This document shows positions 1 through 13,650 of a DNA stretch of 64,000 bases, piece after piece (positions within the stretch are counted from its first letter, which is position 1; each line of letters starts with the position of its first letter). The stretch spans positions 62,001-126,000 of the forward strand of contig JBAIAA010000095.1 in NCBI GenBank assembly GCA_037893245.1. Reading direction: 5' to 3'. Origin of the DNA: Crossaster papposus. Its lineage: Eukaryota; Echinodermata; Asteroidea; Velatida; Solasteridae. The translations under genes and the position numbers were made by a program. The notes below the pieces were generated by a model. The model saw only the letters and a list, made by a program, of their open reading frames with translations. It was not told the origin of the DNA and made no database searches.

Positions 1-28
1 TATTTGGACCATAGCTACAAGGAATGTT

Positions 29-1766
29 TTAACCATTTAGCGCCAAGTTTATTTTCAAGTCATCGAGACCACTGGCGGGATCATTTTTCATTAAAAAAAA
101 ATGTTTGTTTTATTCAGTAAAATATTCCTGTTTTGAAATGCAACTACTACAAGACAGAGTTTATTAGCACGGTTATTTACAGGTTTTTGCCAAAATTCTG
201 CATTTCGTGTAATCGCGCTAATGTACCGTCTGCACTTTGTTTGACCTCATTAATGGCCGCTCGGCCCGGTTGCTAGTGCGATTAGCGTGTACGCGTACAT
301 AGCGAGCGTGACGTCAATGCAATTTGTTGCCAGTTGGCAATATCTGTAAATTAATATTAACTCACCAGTGTACGTTGACGTTGTGCTACGGCCCCACAAT
401 CTTGTACTATATTATTATTAAGTTGTAGTCAATTCAATTCAGACAGCCTCGCCAGAATTGTCTCATAGTACAGCCTAATGAAGAGAAAGTGAAATGGGGC
501 GAGTTGGTAAGGGGCAAGTCGGCCAGTTGTCCTAGCCTTAGGCTTAGCCGAGTAATGCATGCAGTGAGTAAACCGGGAACCAGTAAACCAGTTGATGAGC
601 CGTGTACGTTGAGGCATAAACCATTGGAGAAATTTACAACGCCACATTCACGGGTATAATCTACATCATTCCTTAAGATGCATTCACAAATAGAACCTGC
701 ATCACTATGGCATTAATTACCATGTACATGTACATCATGTATCGTTAAGCGCATTTTACAAACTGCAAGGTCTTCCTACCAGCCTACCTGATGAAAATTA
801 CGGCAAAACTACGACCAACACTGCACTGGTGAGTGGTGGGCAACACAAGAACGAAACGCCGATGATGACAGCGCCCTCTATGTATAGTTTTTTTTGGATG
901 TCAGACAACTCGACTCGAGACAAGTCGACCGTTGAGACAACTCGACTCGGGACAAATATAAAAAATATGAAATAATTAACGCAATGGTCGGTCTATTGCG
1001 TGCGTGAACGGTACCGAATCCCAAACTGCATGCGCAACAGCGCATCAAAAACGAAGTCCCGTGCACGGTATACGGCCTCGTTGACCGACCGGGGATGGGA
1101 TATTAAAGTTGGCGCACAGGCCCGGCAAAAAACGATGCCACCGTGCACGGTACGGCTACGTTGGCCGGGGATAAGTGCGCACACAGGCCTGGCAAAAACG
1201 AACGATGTGCACGGACAATCACACTGCGCTATATCGGCTCTGTTATATCACCTTCTTATTCCTCCATGGTTATATGCAACAAAAGGCAGATATGTAATGC
1301 CCAATGTACCTCTTAGTTTACAAGGTATTTTAACTCAGTTTTCAATGGGATAGCACCATCATTTTCCTAAACTAAAGCAGCTCAGAAACCTATCATCTCG
1401 CCCAGCGGCAACCCCAGCCTTATATCAACCCGGCCCGAACAAAAAAAAACCTCATGAATCATAACTCCCAAACGGCGATCAGCCGCCGTCAAAATCCCCG
1501 CTACTGTCCCAAAAGCATGAGAGTCGACTTGTCTCAACGGTCGACTTGTCTTTCCATTTATCGGACGTACGGTCGAGTTGTCTCAACGGGCGAGTTGTCT
1601 CAACGGTCGACTTGTCTCGAGTCGAGTTGTCTCAACGGTCGACTTGTCTGACCCCCCGTTTCTTTTTATTATTCGAGTGGAATTCTTTCATATGAAGCAT
1701 GGTGAATCTGAAGCATGCAACGTATCGCGAAGAGAAAAATAATGACACCAGGCGCGAAGTGGTTAA
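29..1766. mobile_element. TTAA-bounded piggyBac-like non-autonomous element, copy 1
   Basis: The interval is bounded by TTAA at 29-32 and 1763-1766. Its ends are imperfect inverted repeats: TTAACCATTTAGCGCC on the left, and on the right the complement of GGCGCGAAGTGGTTAA. TTAA targets with short inverted ends are the hallmark of piggyBac-type transposons, so the family call follows from end structure only; no transposase is visible. The interior is noncoding and holds a nested element at 896-1657. The same arrangement recurs at 19664-21384, 26549-30582 and 47965-49484, each time between two zinc-finger loci, so the element was probably already in the ancestral duplicated unit. Confidence 0.55.
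896..1657. mobile_element. Inverted-repeat element with 9-bp target duplication (MULE-like), copy 1
   Basis: Both ends are rich in the motifs GTCAGACAACTCGACTCGAG and GTCGACTTGTCTCAACGG in opposite orientation. The right end finishes in a C-run followed by GTTTCTTTT (1658-1666), and the left end is preceded by the same 9-mer with one change (887-895). A paralogous unoccupied site at about 8807-8830 has this 9-mer once. A 9-bp duplication suggests a Mutator-type element, but no transposase is present. The interior has about three diverged direct repeats of roughly 70 bp around CGGCAAAAACGA and CACGGTACGGC. Small reading frames here are artefacts of the repeats. Confidence 0.65.
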
Positions 1767-2300
1767 GGAATTTGTCTGTGTCACAATTCGTTGTTTTTAA
1801 AATTGATCCACATACACCGTGTCCCAAAGATCAAGGTTTGACCCCGGTGAAGGGTTAAGTGAAGAATGTCAAACGAAGCTGGAGCAAAAAGTAACATAAA
1901 CACAAACACAAACAAAACACAGTGTCTGCCAGGAATTGATCATTAGTGTATTTTAATTGTTAAAAATTTAAAGGGTCTAGGTAATGTGTTTTTTTATATT
2001 TTTTATTAGCTTAAATAAAAGATTATATTTGAATGAGTGATTTCTAGACTCCAGTAAATAAGTTATCAATTTGATGAGAAAAACAATCATTTTGGGGAAA
2101 TGGCCCCACCCCGGGAATGGTACATGCACCTCATTGGCATTGAAAATGTGCATAATCATGACGTACATTTGGGAACTCTTTAGCTGGCCAGTAGCTGAGC
2201 TACAGCGGCCGTGCTGCTACGCACGTGCAATCGATGCAGAATCATTCATTCCAGTGCAGTCAGTTCGATTATCGATTAGTTCTGGATTTTCTTCATTCTT
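1767..2300. other. Noncoding inter-array module
   Basis: No gene is supported. This module follows every TTAA element in the window and recurs at 8890, 21385, 30583, 49485 and 57474. It contains the shared stretch around GGTTTGACCCCGGTGAAGGG and the segment upstream of the THAP-like start, including an ATTGG (inverted CCAAT) motif near 2133. The latter could be an old plus-strand promoter; that is inference. Confidence 0.4.
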
Positions 2301-2307
2301 CATAAAA

Positions 2308-2400
2308 ATGCCAGCCATAATGTGTTGCTGCAGGTTGCGGCAACACAAATAAAGCTGGTGTTAGCATGCATACATTTCCAATCATAAACTCCCAATCGTC
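2308..2400 (+). pseudogene. THAP-domain start relic, frameshifted
   Basis: An ATG followed by MPA and a degraded version of the THAP start seen cleanly at 33404, 50096 and 58088 (MPARCVAAGCGNTNKAGVS). This copy has one extra base after codon 3 relative to those, so the frame leaves the THAP pattern. THAP domains are C2CH DNA-binding modules related to P-element transposases. Only the first part, with the first two cysteines, is ever present here, so this is a relic. Confidence 0.5.
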
Positions 2401-2907
2401 ATTAATAAACTAAGTTGGATTAATTGCCAGCACTAAGCATTTTGGCAATGTTTTCCCATATGTAACCTGATACGTCAAAATCAGGCAAAAAGTCAATTTT
2501 GAGTTATGTCATTTCGCAGCAAAACCTTGCTCTTTCAAATGCCATTTTGCTCTTGTAATTATTCCGAAGCTAAGCTATTAAATTTTAAAATCTGATACAT
2601 TTTTTGTCAATTCTGAACAAAATCTTGAACAAAGTGTCATTTTTGTGAAAAATCTTGCCTCTCTAAAAGTGTTTTAAAAATACTTTTGGGATAAAATTTC
2701 AGTTTGCCATTTTGCAGCTGTTTCTCCATTTGTAGCTCAGCCCTGCTTGATTGTGGAATACCACGTTACATTAAATTACATGTATACATGTATTGATAAT
2801 GTGCCATGTCGGTCCATTGATGTGTAGTTCCATTACTTTGAGGGGAAGAGCTTTTACACTGGTCGCTCACCGAAATTGCCTTGCCCAATAAAGACTTTTC
2901 CACAGAT
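2401..2907. other. 3' flank of ZNF1 with fossil finger
   Basis: AT-rich noncoding DNA shared by all units. The last about 60 bases before the ZNF1 stop, read on the minus strand beyond the TAG, still spell a degraded finger: ICGKVFIGQGNLGERPV. No other gene is visible. Confidence 0.5.
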
Positions 2908-4658
2908 CTAACAAACAAATGGCTTCTCACCAGTGTGAATCATTTCATGTTTCTTTAGGTTAGATTGACTTGAAAAAGCTTTCCCACAGGTTTCACAAAC
3001 AAACGGTTTCTCACCAGTGTGAATCCTCTCATGTTCTTTAAGATGACTTTGTCGAGTAAAAGCTTTATTACAGGTCTCACAAACAAATGGCTTCTCACCA
3101 GTGTGAATCCTCTCATGTATTTTGAGACTACTTTGTCGAGTAAAAGCTTTACCACAGGTCTCACAAACAAATGGTTTCTCACCAGTGTGAATCCTCTCAT
3201 GTTCTTTAAGATGACTTTGTTGAGTAAAAGCCTTACCACAGGTCTCACAAACAAACGGTTTTTCACCAGTGTGAATCCTCTCATGTACTTTAAGATGACT
3301 CTGATTAGTAAAAGCTTTACCACAGGTCTCACAAACAAATGTTTTTTCACCAGTGTGAATCCTCTCATGTTTTTTAAGATGACTTTGTTGAGTAAAAGCC
3401 TTACCACAGGTCTCACAAACAAATGGTTTTTCACCAGTGTGAATCCTCTCATGTTCTTTAAGAGTACTTTGTTGAGTAAAAGCTTTACCACAGGTCTCAC
3501 AAACAAATGGTTTCTCACCAGTGTGAATCTTCTCATGTTCTTTAAGATGACTTCGTGTAGTAAAAGCTTTATTACAGGTCTCGCAAACAAATGGCTTTTT
3601 ACCAGTGTGAATCCTCTCATGTTCTTTAAGATGACTTTGTTGAGTAAAAGCGTTACCACAGGTCTCACAAACAAATGGTTTCTCACCAGTGTGAATCCTC
3701 TCATGTTTTTTAAGATGACTTTGTGTAGTAAAAGCTTTCCCACAGGTCTCACAAACAAATGGTTTCTCACCAGTGTGAATCCTCTCATGTTCTTTAAGAT
3801 AACTTCGTTGAGCAAAAGCTTCACCACAGGTCTCACAAACAAATGGTTTCTCACCAGAGTGAATCCTGTCATGTTTCTTTAGGTTAGATTGACTTGAAAA
3901 AGCTTTACCACAGATCTCACAAACAAAAGGTTTCTCACCAGTGTGAATCCTCTCATGTTCTTTAGGATTACTTCGTTGAGTAAAAGCTTTACCACAGGTC
4001 TCACAAACAACGTTTTTTCACCAGTGTGAATCCTCTCATGTTCTTTAAGATGACTTTGTCGAGTAAAAGCCTTACCACAGGTCTCACAAACAGATGGTTT
4101 CTCACCAGTGTGAATCCTCTCATGATCTTTAAGATGACTTTGTTGAGTAAAGACTTTACTACAGGTTTCACAAACAAATGGTTTCTCACCAGTGTGAATC
4201 CTCTCATGTTGTTTTAGATTCGGTCGGTGAGTAAAGGATTTACCACAGGTCTCACAAACAAATGGCTTCTCACCAGTGTGAATCCTCTCATGTTCTTTAA
4301 GGTGACTTCGTTTAGTAAAAGCTTTACCACAGGTCTCACAAACAAACGGTTTTTTACCAGTGTGAATCCTCTCATGTTCTTTAAGATGACTTTGTTGAGT
4401 AAAAGCTTTACCACAGGTTTCACAAACAAATGGTTTCTCACCAGAGTGAATCCTGTCGTGAACCTTTAAACTATTTTTGACTGTAAAAGCTTGACCACAG
4501 TTTTCACAAACGAACGGTTTCTCATCATTGTGAACCCTGCCATGTCTCATTAGACTATTTTGGTGTGTAAAAGCTTGACCACAGGTCTCACAAACAAACG
4601 GTTTCTCTCCCTTGTTGACCTTTTGGTAGCAAATCGGTTCAGGTCCTTCTGTGTCCAT
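2908..4658 (-). pseudogene. ZNF1: poly-C2H2 zinc-finger gene, subfamily A, frameshifted twin of ZNF5
   Basis: The first ATG gives MDTEGPEPICYQ, then tandem 28-residue fingers with CX2CX12HX3H spacing and TGEKP linkers. C2H2 arrays of this kind are nuclear DNA-binding proteins. It differs from ZNF5 in two ways. One whole extra finger (84 bp, near 3862-3945, of the [14 protein letters not shown] type) is present. One base is missing near 4010, in the codons for the KTFVC linker, so translation leaves the finger frame after about seven fingers. Downstream finger sequence down to the shared TAG at 2908-2910 is otherwise undamaged, so the break is recent or could be an assembly or sequencing error. 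The ATG at 4658 is chosen because MDT is conserved in all subfamily members; the open frame extends a little further upstream without an ATG. Confidence 0.85.
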
Positions 4659-5280
4659 TTTGCTCAAGTGTTTTTCTTGACCCCAACACTCCAGAATTCT
4701 CAAATTTAGTAGGTCGACTAAATTACTGCATCAGTCTGAAGTTTTAGATGAGCAGACGTCTAAATTGTAGGTCAGGTAGCCACTGGTGACACAATACATC
4801 ATGACGCACTGCAGACACAGCTAGCTGTTTTTAGATGATACAACAATTCAAATTATAACGGCTTTTCCCCAAAAGGCAAAATGCCTGCATTTTGATTTTT
4901 GCCATTGAATGCGAGCTTTGATTTCATGCAAACCAGAAAAAAAGAATCTGTTAACCCTAACAACACTACAACAGTCCTCAATCCTCCAAAATCAATATGA
5001 TTTTGCACACACACTAGATAGTTAGAGTTAATGGCATTATTTTGACATAGTTTACTTCAAGTTTACTCCCGGAAACACTCGAACATTGCGACGGTTAACC
5101 AGTTTGCACCGGAGGACGTATACATACACTAAAGGTTTTCCCCAGACTTAGAACAGATGACGCATAAACAAGTCACGAGCAAGGCCGGAAATGTCTGTTT
5201 GCAGCGAGTAAGGCAGGAAAGAGCTTTTACACTGGTCGCTCACCGAGATTGCCTTGCCCAATAAAGACTTTTCCACAGAT
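4659..5280. other. 5' flank of ZNF1 and 3' flank of ZNF2
   Basis: No gene supported. The stretch next to ZNF1 retains TTGAG just before the C-AAA-ATG-GAC start region, aligned with CTGCAG in subfamily B, so an intron acceptor may lie there (inference). The part at 5217-5280 is the fossil-finger 3' flank of ZNF2. The whole segment is repeated at 24194-24816 and largely at 52084-52335 and 60134-60660. Confidence 0.45.
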
Positions 5281-6402
5281 CTAACAAACAAATGGTTTCC
5301 CACTGGTGTGAATCATTTCATGTCTCTTTAGGTTAGATTGATTTGAAAAAGCTTTACCACAGGTCTCACAAACAAATGGTTTCTCACCAGTGTGAATCCT
5401 CTCATGTCCTTTAAGATGACTTTGTTGAGTAAAAGCTTTACCACAGGTCTCACAAACAGATGGTTTCTCACCAGTGTGAATCCTCTCATGTCCTTTAAGG
5501 TGACTTCGTGTAGTAAAAGCGTTACCACAGGTCTCACAAACAAACGGTTTCTCACCAGTGTGAATCTTCTCATGTTCTTTAAGATTACTTTGTTGAGTAA
5601 AAGCTTTACCACAGGTCTCACAAACAAATGGCTTCTCACCAGTGTGAATCCTCTCATGTTTTTTAAGATGACTTCGTGTAGTAAAAGCTTTCCCACAGGT
5701 TTCACAAACAAAAGGTTTCTCGCCAGTGTGAATCCTCTCATGTTCTTTGAGATGACTTTGTTGAGTAAAAGCCTTACCACAGGTCTCACAAACAAATGGT
5801 TTCTCATTAGTGTGAATCCTCTCATGTATTGTAAGACTACTTCGTTGAGTAAAAGCTTTACCACAGGTCTCACATACAAATGGTTTCTCACCAATTTGAA
5901 TCCCGTCATGTCTCTTTAGATCATGTTGTTGAGTAGAAGCTTTGCCACAGGTCTCACAAACAAATGGCTTCCCACCAGTGTGAGTCCTCTCATGTATTTT
6001 AAGACTACTTCGTTGAGTAAAAGTTTTGCCACAGGTTTCACAAACAAATGGTTTCTCACCAATGTGAATCTTCTCATGTTCTTTAAGATGACCTTGTTGA
6101 GTAAAAGCATTACCACAAGTCTCACAAACAAATGGTTTCGCACCAGTGTGAATCCTCTCATGTTTTTTAAGATTACTTCGTCCAGTAAAAGCTTTACCAC
6201 AGGTCTCACAAACAAACGGTTTCTCACCAGTGTGAATCCTCTCATGTTCTTTAAGATGACTTTGTCGAGTAAAAGCTTTACCACAGGTCTCACAATTAAG
6301 TAAAGGTTTCTCTTCCTTGTTGACCCTCTGGTGGCCAGGTCTTCTTGTGTCCATTTTGTTGCAGTGTTTAGGACGATGAATTACTACACCAGTCTGTACC
6401 AT
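5281..6402 (-). CDS. ZNF2: 12-finger C2H2 zinc-finger protein, subfamily B
   Basis: An open frame of 373 residues from ATG 6402 ([13 protein letters not shown]), with a second in-frame ATG at 6354 ([17 protein letters not shown]), which is the conserved family start. Twelve fingers follow, with helix cores RQSHLKE, GRSNLKK, QQGHLKE, QRSSLKI, QQHDLKR, QRSSLTI, QQSHLKE, TRSHLKK, QQSNLKE, TRSHLKG, QQSHLKG and NQSNLKR. Finger 5 is degenerate: the core Phe is Ser and the last zinc His is Gln, so it probably does not fold normally. The protein ends HTSGKPFVC at a TAG inside what was a further finger. It is likely a nuclear sequence-specific DNA-binding protein, but no effector domain is visible. 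The upstream acidic exon (about 6444-6534) is still open, but its acceptor reads CCG rather than CAG, and the acceptor before MDT reads CAA rather than CAG, so only the single-exon form looks possible. Confidence 0.8.
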   Translation of the reverse strand: MVQTGVVIHRPKHCNKMDTRRPGHQRVNKEEKPLLNCETCGKAFTRQSHLKEHERIHTGEKPFVCETCGKAFTGRSNLKKHERIHTGAKPFVCETCGNAFTQQGHLKEHEKIHIGEKPFVCETCGKTFTQRSSLKIHERTHTGGKPFVCETCGKASTQQHDLKRHDGIQIGEKPFVCETCGKAFTQRSSLTIHERIHTNEKPFVCETCGKAFTQQSHLKEHERIHTGEKPFVCETCGKAFTTRSHLKKHERIHTGEKPFVCETCGKAFTQQSNLKEHEKIHTGEKPFVCETCGNAFTTRSHLKGHERIHTGEKPSVCETCGKAFTQQSHLKGHERIHTGEKPFVCETCGKAFSNQSNLKRHEMIHTSGKPFVC

Positions 6403-6717
6403 ACGTCTCAACAGATTGCTTGAGCGTGTGTTAGCGTCGTCACCAGTGCTGCATGCTACTCTCCTCCTCAAGTCTGTCCTTGATCGACTCAAAATCTTCA
6501 GATTCCAGACAGGACTCTGCTGTCAGTGTCTCACCGGAAAGCCTGTGTTAAAACACAAGGATTTTTTTTCATTGATTTTTATTTTTTTATTCAGTAAATT
6601 ATTACTGTTTTGAAACAAGACGCAGTTTATTAGCACTGTTATTTACAGGTTTTTGCCAACATTCTGTTGCCTACGGCATTTTTTCTCTCTGCAGGCGTGA
6701 TATTACGTCAACCGCTA

Positions 6718-7080
6718 CAGGCCCGTATGCAGGATTTTTTTATGGGGGGTGCAAATTTGTACTGATAGGACCAAAAAATGGAACCAAATTTTTTCGTGTG
6801 CCAGTTTCGTTATTTCTACCTCAAAATACCATTACTACCACGGAAAATGTGGACCTTTTGGCAATTTGGGGGGGGGCGAATTTGTACTGATGGGACCAAA
6901 AATGGGACCAAATTTTTTTGTGTGCCAGTACAGTTATTTCTACATCAAAATACTATTATTTACACTGGAAAATGTGAACCTTTTGGTAATTTGGGGGGGG
7001 TGCGTACGCACCCGTTGCACCCCTCCCCCCTCCCCCCTCCCCCCTCCCCCCTCCCCCCCTCCCCCCTGCATACGGGCCTG
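6718..7080. mobile_element. MITE with 16-bp inverted ends CAGGCCCGTATGCAGG
   Basis: The ends are perfect inverted repeats CAGGCCCGTATGCAGG and CCTGCATACGGGCCTG, flanked by CGCTA on both sides (6713-6717 and 7081-7085). The paralogous locus near 26770-26785 has the uninterrupted sequence AACCGCTACTCACC, proving insertion here. Inside are two direct repeats of about 120 bp (from about 6765 and 6885) and a CCCCCCT microsatellite at 7018-7070. The end sequence resembles hAT-type elements, but the duplication I can align is only 5 bp, so the family is uncertain. No protein is encoded. Confidence 0.8.
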
Positions 7081-7085
7081 CGCTA

Positions 7086-8207
7086 CTCACCATAAATTCT
7101 GACGCTTGTGTATACGTCATCCGAGGAACTACACACAGGGCCGGGGACAATTGTACGCGGTAATATATACAAATATTTGCAAGCCCAGCTAAAAAGCACC
7201 CTTTTATCAAGAATTTCAAGGGAGACTAAAGCAACCATATTTGGGAAAATTTGAATGTCAAGAAACTACTGAATGCAGCTGATAATGCTCGGCTGTATGA
7301 ATTTAATGGAGACAATGGAACTAGGTGTTCAATAGGCCTAATCACTGAAGCGTGATGCCACTATATAGCGTATTATACACCTCCACTGCGTCAACGAAGA
7401 ATGCTTGGCAACGTTGATGTATATTCACGTCCACCGCTGTGTATGCCATACATGACAGTCGTGTATACCTGTCCACTGTAGTGCTACTGCTAGCGGGTAG
7501 CTTTTGGCATAAATACATGTCAACCTCAACAACGAAGGTAACTTTTGCAGCGGAATTAAACTGCTGTGCCGGACGAATTAACGCTTCATCTGTGGATAGT
7601 AAACAATTTTTTTTTCGGCCTAGCTCGGGACGTATTCGCGTTCGCTTTTGAATCTCAGAATTTTTTGTCAAATATGTATACGTCCTGCGGCACTATTCTA
7701 GCAAAGTTTACCAAAATTACAACAAAATTAGGAAAAATAATGCTCCAGTCACCAGGGCCAGACTGAGACACAAACAAAATTGTATTGGCCGGAGTTGAAA
7801 TAAAAACTGGAAAATCTTGTTTGTGATTGGTCTAGACTAGTTAGGGTCAATGTTGGCAATATCTGCTAATTAACTCACCAGCAGTGCATTGTACGTTGTG
7901 CTACGACCCCACAATCTGCAGAAAGATCTTGTACTAAGTTGTCGTCAATTCAATTCAGACAGCCTCGCCAGAATTGTCTCATGACATATAGTACAGCCAT
8001 TCCTCCATGGTACAGCCTAATGAAGAGAAGGTGAAATGGGGCGAGTTGGTAAGGGGCAATTAAGTCGGCCAGTTGACATAGTCCTAGAGCCTAGCCTTAC
8101 CTATAGGCCGAGAATAATGTTGGTAAAGCATAATGTTGATCACGGTAAAAGTACCAGTTGAGTTGAGCCGTGTACGCTAAGGAATTGGAGGAATTCTTAA
8201 TCCCCCT
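7086..8207. other. Noncoding inter-array module
   Basis: Homologous to 26780-28000 and 48200-49250. No gene supported; reading frames are short and not preserved between copies. It corresponds to the interior of the TTAA element whose left end is missing in this unit. Confidence 0.4.
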
Positions 8208-8593
8208 TAAGCCAATTTGGTATTCCAACTGCACATGCGCACATTTTCCCTTGACGATATTTCTTTCGATATAAACATTTCATCGATTGCGTGCAAAAGC
8301 ATAGCGGGGTACCAGCAAATTTCAAGAGATCGTCGTGTTTTAAAGTTACTAAGTAACATATTTTTGTTTACGTTTTGGTGTTTTCAGCCGCTTTGTGTGG
8401 CCAAACTTTTGTTCGAACAAATATTATTTATTTTTTTCGATTTCACAAGAAAATGTAAAAAATGCGGATTTGGTTACCACGTCCCCCATAGCCTTGTGTG
8501 CATTTGTCTGCCGTGTTTGTATCACTTGACCTCCTTGAGAAAAATTGTTGAATCTTGTTGTGCACATGCGCAGTCGGAACTCCAAAGTGGCTT
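8208..8593. mobile_element. MITE with about 34-bp inverted ends, copy 1 (TAAGCCA type)
   Basis: The left end TAAGCCAATTTGGTATTCC and the complement of the right end, AAGCCACTTTGGAGTTCC, match over about 34 bp with a few changes. An apparently identical copy lies at 54067-54453 in unrelated flanks, where it is bounded by TA on each side, as in Tc1/mariner MITEs. The 128-residue plus-strand reading frame across it (8217-8603) is a by-product of the repeat, not a gene. The identity of the two copies implies recent movement or homogenisation. Confidence 0.75.
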
Positions 8594-9527
8594 GACAGTA
8601 TGACACCATTCCTAAAAGATGCATTCACAAATGAAACCTGCATCACTATACCAATTTGTATCGTCGCGTTAAGCGCATTTTACAAACTGCAAGGTCTACC
8701 TACCTGACGGAAATAACGGCAAATCTACGAGTAGTACGACTAACACTATTTGCGCAACAATAGAGAACGAAACGCCGATGATGACAGCGCCCTCTATATA
8801 TAGTTTCTTTTTATTATACGAGTGAAATTCTTTCATGAAGCATTATGAAAGGAAGAGAAAAATAACGACACCAGGCGCGAACTGGTTAATGGAAATTGTC
8901 TGTGTCACATTTCGTTGTTTTTAAAATTGATCCACATACACTGTGACCCAAAGATCAAGGTTTGACCCCGGTGAAGGGTTTAGTGAAGAATTTTAAACGA
9001 AGCTGGAGCAAAAAGTAACATATACAAACAAAACACAATGTCTGCCAGGAACTGATCATTAGTGTATTTTCTATTTGGATTCCATTTAATATTCCGCACA
9101 ACTACAGACAAACGTGTGGTTATAAATAAACAAACTGCGATAAGGTAAATTAATTGTTAACAATTTAAAGGGTCTACGTTATGTGTTTTTATTAGCTTAA
9201 AAGCCTTAAATAAAAGATTATATTTGAATGAGTGATGATTTCTAGACTCCAGTAAATAAGTTATTAATTTGAATAATAAATATGAGAGAAACAATCATAA
9301 AGTGTTTTTGGAAAATGGCCCTGCCCCTAGAATGGTACATGCATCTCATTGGCATTGAAAATGTGCATAATCGTGACGTACATTTGGGAACTCGTTGGCC
9401 GGCCAGTATCTGAGCTACAGCGGCCGATACGCACGTGCAATCGATGCAGAATCATTCATTCCACCGCAGCCAGTTCGATCATCGATTAGTTCTGGATTTT
9501 CTTCATTCTTCAAAAATATGTCAGCTA
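8594..9527. other. Noncoding module with right end of a TTAA element
   Basis: It contains a right terminal sequence GGCGCGAACTGGTTAA (TTAA at 8886-8889) whose left partner was lost in this unit, then the common flank and the segment upstream of the THAP-like start. No gene supported. Confidence 0.45.
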
Positions 9528-9595
9528 GATGTGTTGCTGCAGGTTGCGGCAACACCAATAAAGCTGGTGTTAGCTACATACATTTCCAATCATAA
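9528..9595 (+). pseudogene. THAP-domain start relic
   Basis: Begins MSARCVAAGCGNTNKAGVSYIHFQS and then stops. The CX4C pair and the GCGNTNKAGVS stretch match the start of a THAP zinc-binding domain, but the rest of the domain (the later Cys and His, AVPTIF-like end) is absent. Pro at residue 2 is Ser here, and the HTFP motif is disturbed. Read as a non-functional exon fragment copied with the unit. Confidence 0.5.
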
Positions 9596-10113
9596 ACTCC
9601 CAATCATCATTAATAAACTAAGTTGGATTAATTGCCAGCACTAAGCATTTTGGCAATGTTTTCCCATATGTAACCTGATACTCAAAATCAGGCAAAAAGT
9701 CAATTTTGAGTTATCACATTTCCCAGCAAAACCTTGCTCTTTCAAATGCCAATTTGCTCTTGTAATTATTCCGAAGCTAAGCTATTAAATTTTGAAATCT
9801 GATAAAATTTTTGTTAATTCTGAACAAAATTTTGAACAAAGAGTCATTTTTTTGATAAATCTTGCGTTTCTAAAAGTGTTTAATAATACTTTTGGGATAA
9901 AATTTCAGTTTGCTATTTTCCAGCTGTTTCTCCATTCGTAGCTCAGCCCTGCTTGATTGTGGCATACCACGTTACATTAAATTACATGTATACATGTATT
10001 GCTAACGTGCCATGTGGGTCCATTGATGTGTAGTCCCATTACTTTGAGGGAAAGAGCTTTTACACTGGTCGCTCACCGAGATTGCCTTGCCCAATAAAGA
10101 CTTTTCCACAGAT
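9596..10113. other. 3' flank of ZNF3
   Basis: Shared noncoding 3' block ending in the fossil finger beyond the ZNF3 stop. No gene supported. Confidence 0.4.
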
Positions 10114-13080
<2,967 letters not shown>

Positions 13081-13119
13081 ACGTCTCAACAGATTGCTTG
13101 AGCGTGTTAGCGTCGTCAC

Positions 13120-13210
13120 CAGTGCTGCATGCTACTCTCCTCCTCAAGTCTCTCCTTGATCGACTCAAAATCTTCAGATTCCAGACGGGACTCTGCTGTC
13201 AGTGTTTCAC
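13120..13210 (-). CDS. Candidate acidic upstream exon of ZNF3
   Basis: On the minus strand a 91-nt block lies between an acceptor-like ATCTTTCAG and a donor TG/GTGACG. It is open in one frame and encodes 29 residues beginning ETLTAESR and ending EEESSMQH. An 83-nt intron (13037-13119) ending CACTGCAG would join it in frame (phase 2) to C-AAA-ATG-GAC, that is directly to [17 protein letters not shown]. Both splice sites and frame agree, which is why I propose it. The homologous block is open at ZNF2 but with altered acceptors, carries a stop at ZNF8, and is shortened at ZNF4, ZNF6, ZNF9 and ZNF10. No known domain is recognised; acidic leaders are often activation or interaction segments, but that is speculation. 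Confidence 0.4.
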
Positions 13211-13650
13211 CTGAAAGATTGTAGTTAAAAATCATAGGCAAAAGAAATGTTTTAATTTCTAGCAAAATTTACTAATATTACCAAGAAAAAACACGCTCCA
13301 GTCACCAGGGCCAGACACAAACAAATGTTATTGGTTGGAGTTGAAATGAAAACTGGGAAATCTTGATTGTGATTGTCGACGGGTCAATGTTGGCAATATA
13401 TGCTAATAATAATATTAACTCACCAGTGTACGTCATACGTATGACCCAACAATGCATGTGCAGTTAAAAATATTGTACATGTACTTTGTAGTCAATTTAA
13501 TTCAGACAGCCTTGCCAAAATTGTCTGATACTGTACAGCCTAAGACTAGAGTAAGAGAACAAAAAAGTGAAATGGGGCGAGTTGGTAAGGGGCAAGTCTA
13601 CCATAGAGCATAGTCCGAGCAACTTGGACCCAAATATCACCAAATATGTC
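13211..13650. other. Noncoding 5' flank of ZNF3
   Basis: Homologous to 38820-39420. No gene supported. It ends in ATGTC (13646-13650), the left target copy of the solo LTR. Confidence 0.4.

Noticed and set aside
1000-1353. A 117-residue frame repeated at 20618-20971 and, shorter, at 28630-28938
   Set aside because: It lies inside the MULE-like element across its internal direct repeats; the third copy has lost part of it, and no domain is visible.
2955-4441. Long frames of the [17 protein letters not shown] type on the minus strand, and [20 protein letters not shown] type on the plus strand, across all arrays
   Set aside because: They are off-frame translations of the 84-bp finger repeat, whose length is a multiple of three and keeps several frames open. 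They occur in every array and have no independent start or conservation.
2908-4658. Regular 84-bp repeats resembling a CRISPR or satellite array
   Set aside because: The repeats translate into C2H2 fingers throughout and have no spacers.
5281-6492. Start of ZNF2 at 6492 (leader [18 protein letters not shown])
   Set aside because: There is no ATG there; the codon is TTG. The leader is not maintained in ZNF3, 4 or 6, and overlaps the candidate intron. The ATG at 6402 or 6354 is preferred.
8217-8603. A 128-residue plus-strand frame repeated at 54076-54468
   Set aside because: It lies almost wholly inside a MITE with inverted ends and is shared only because the element is.
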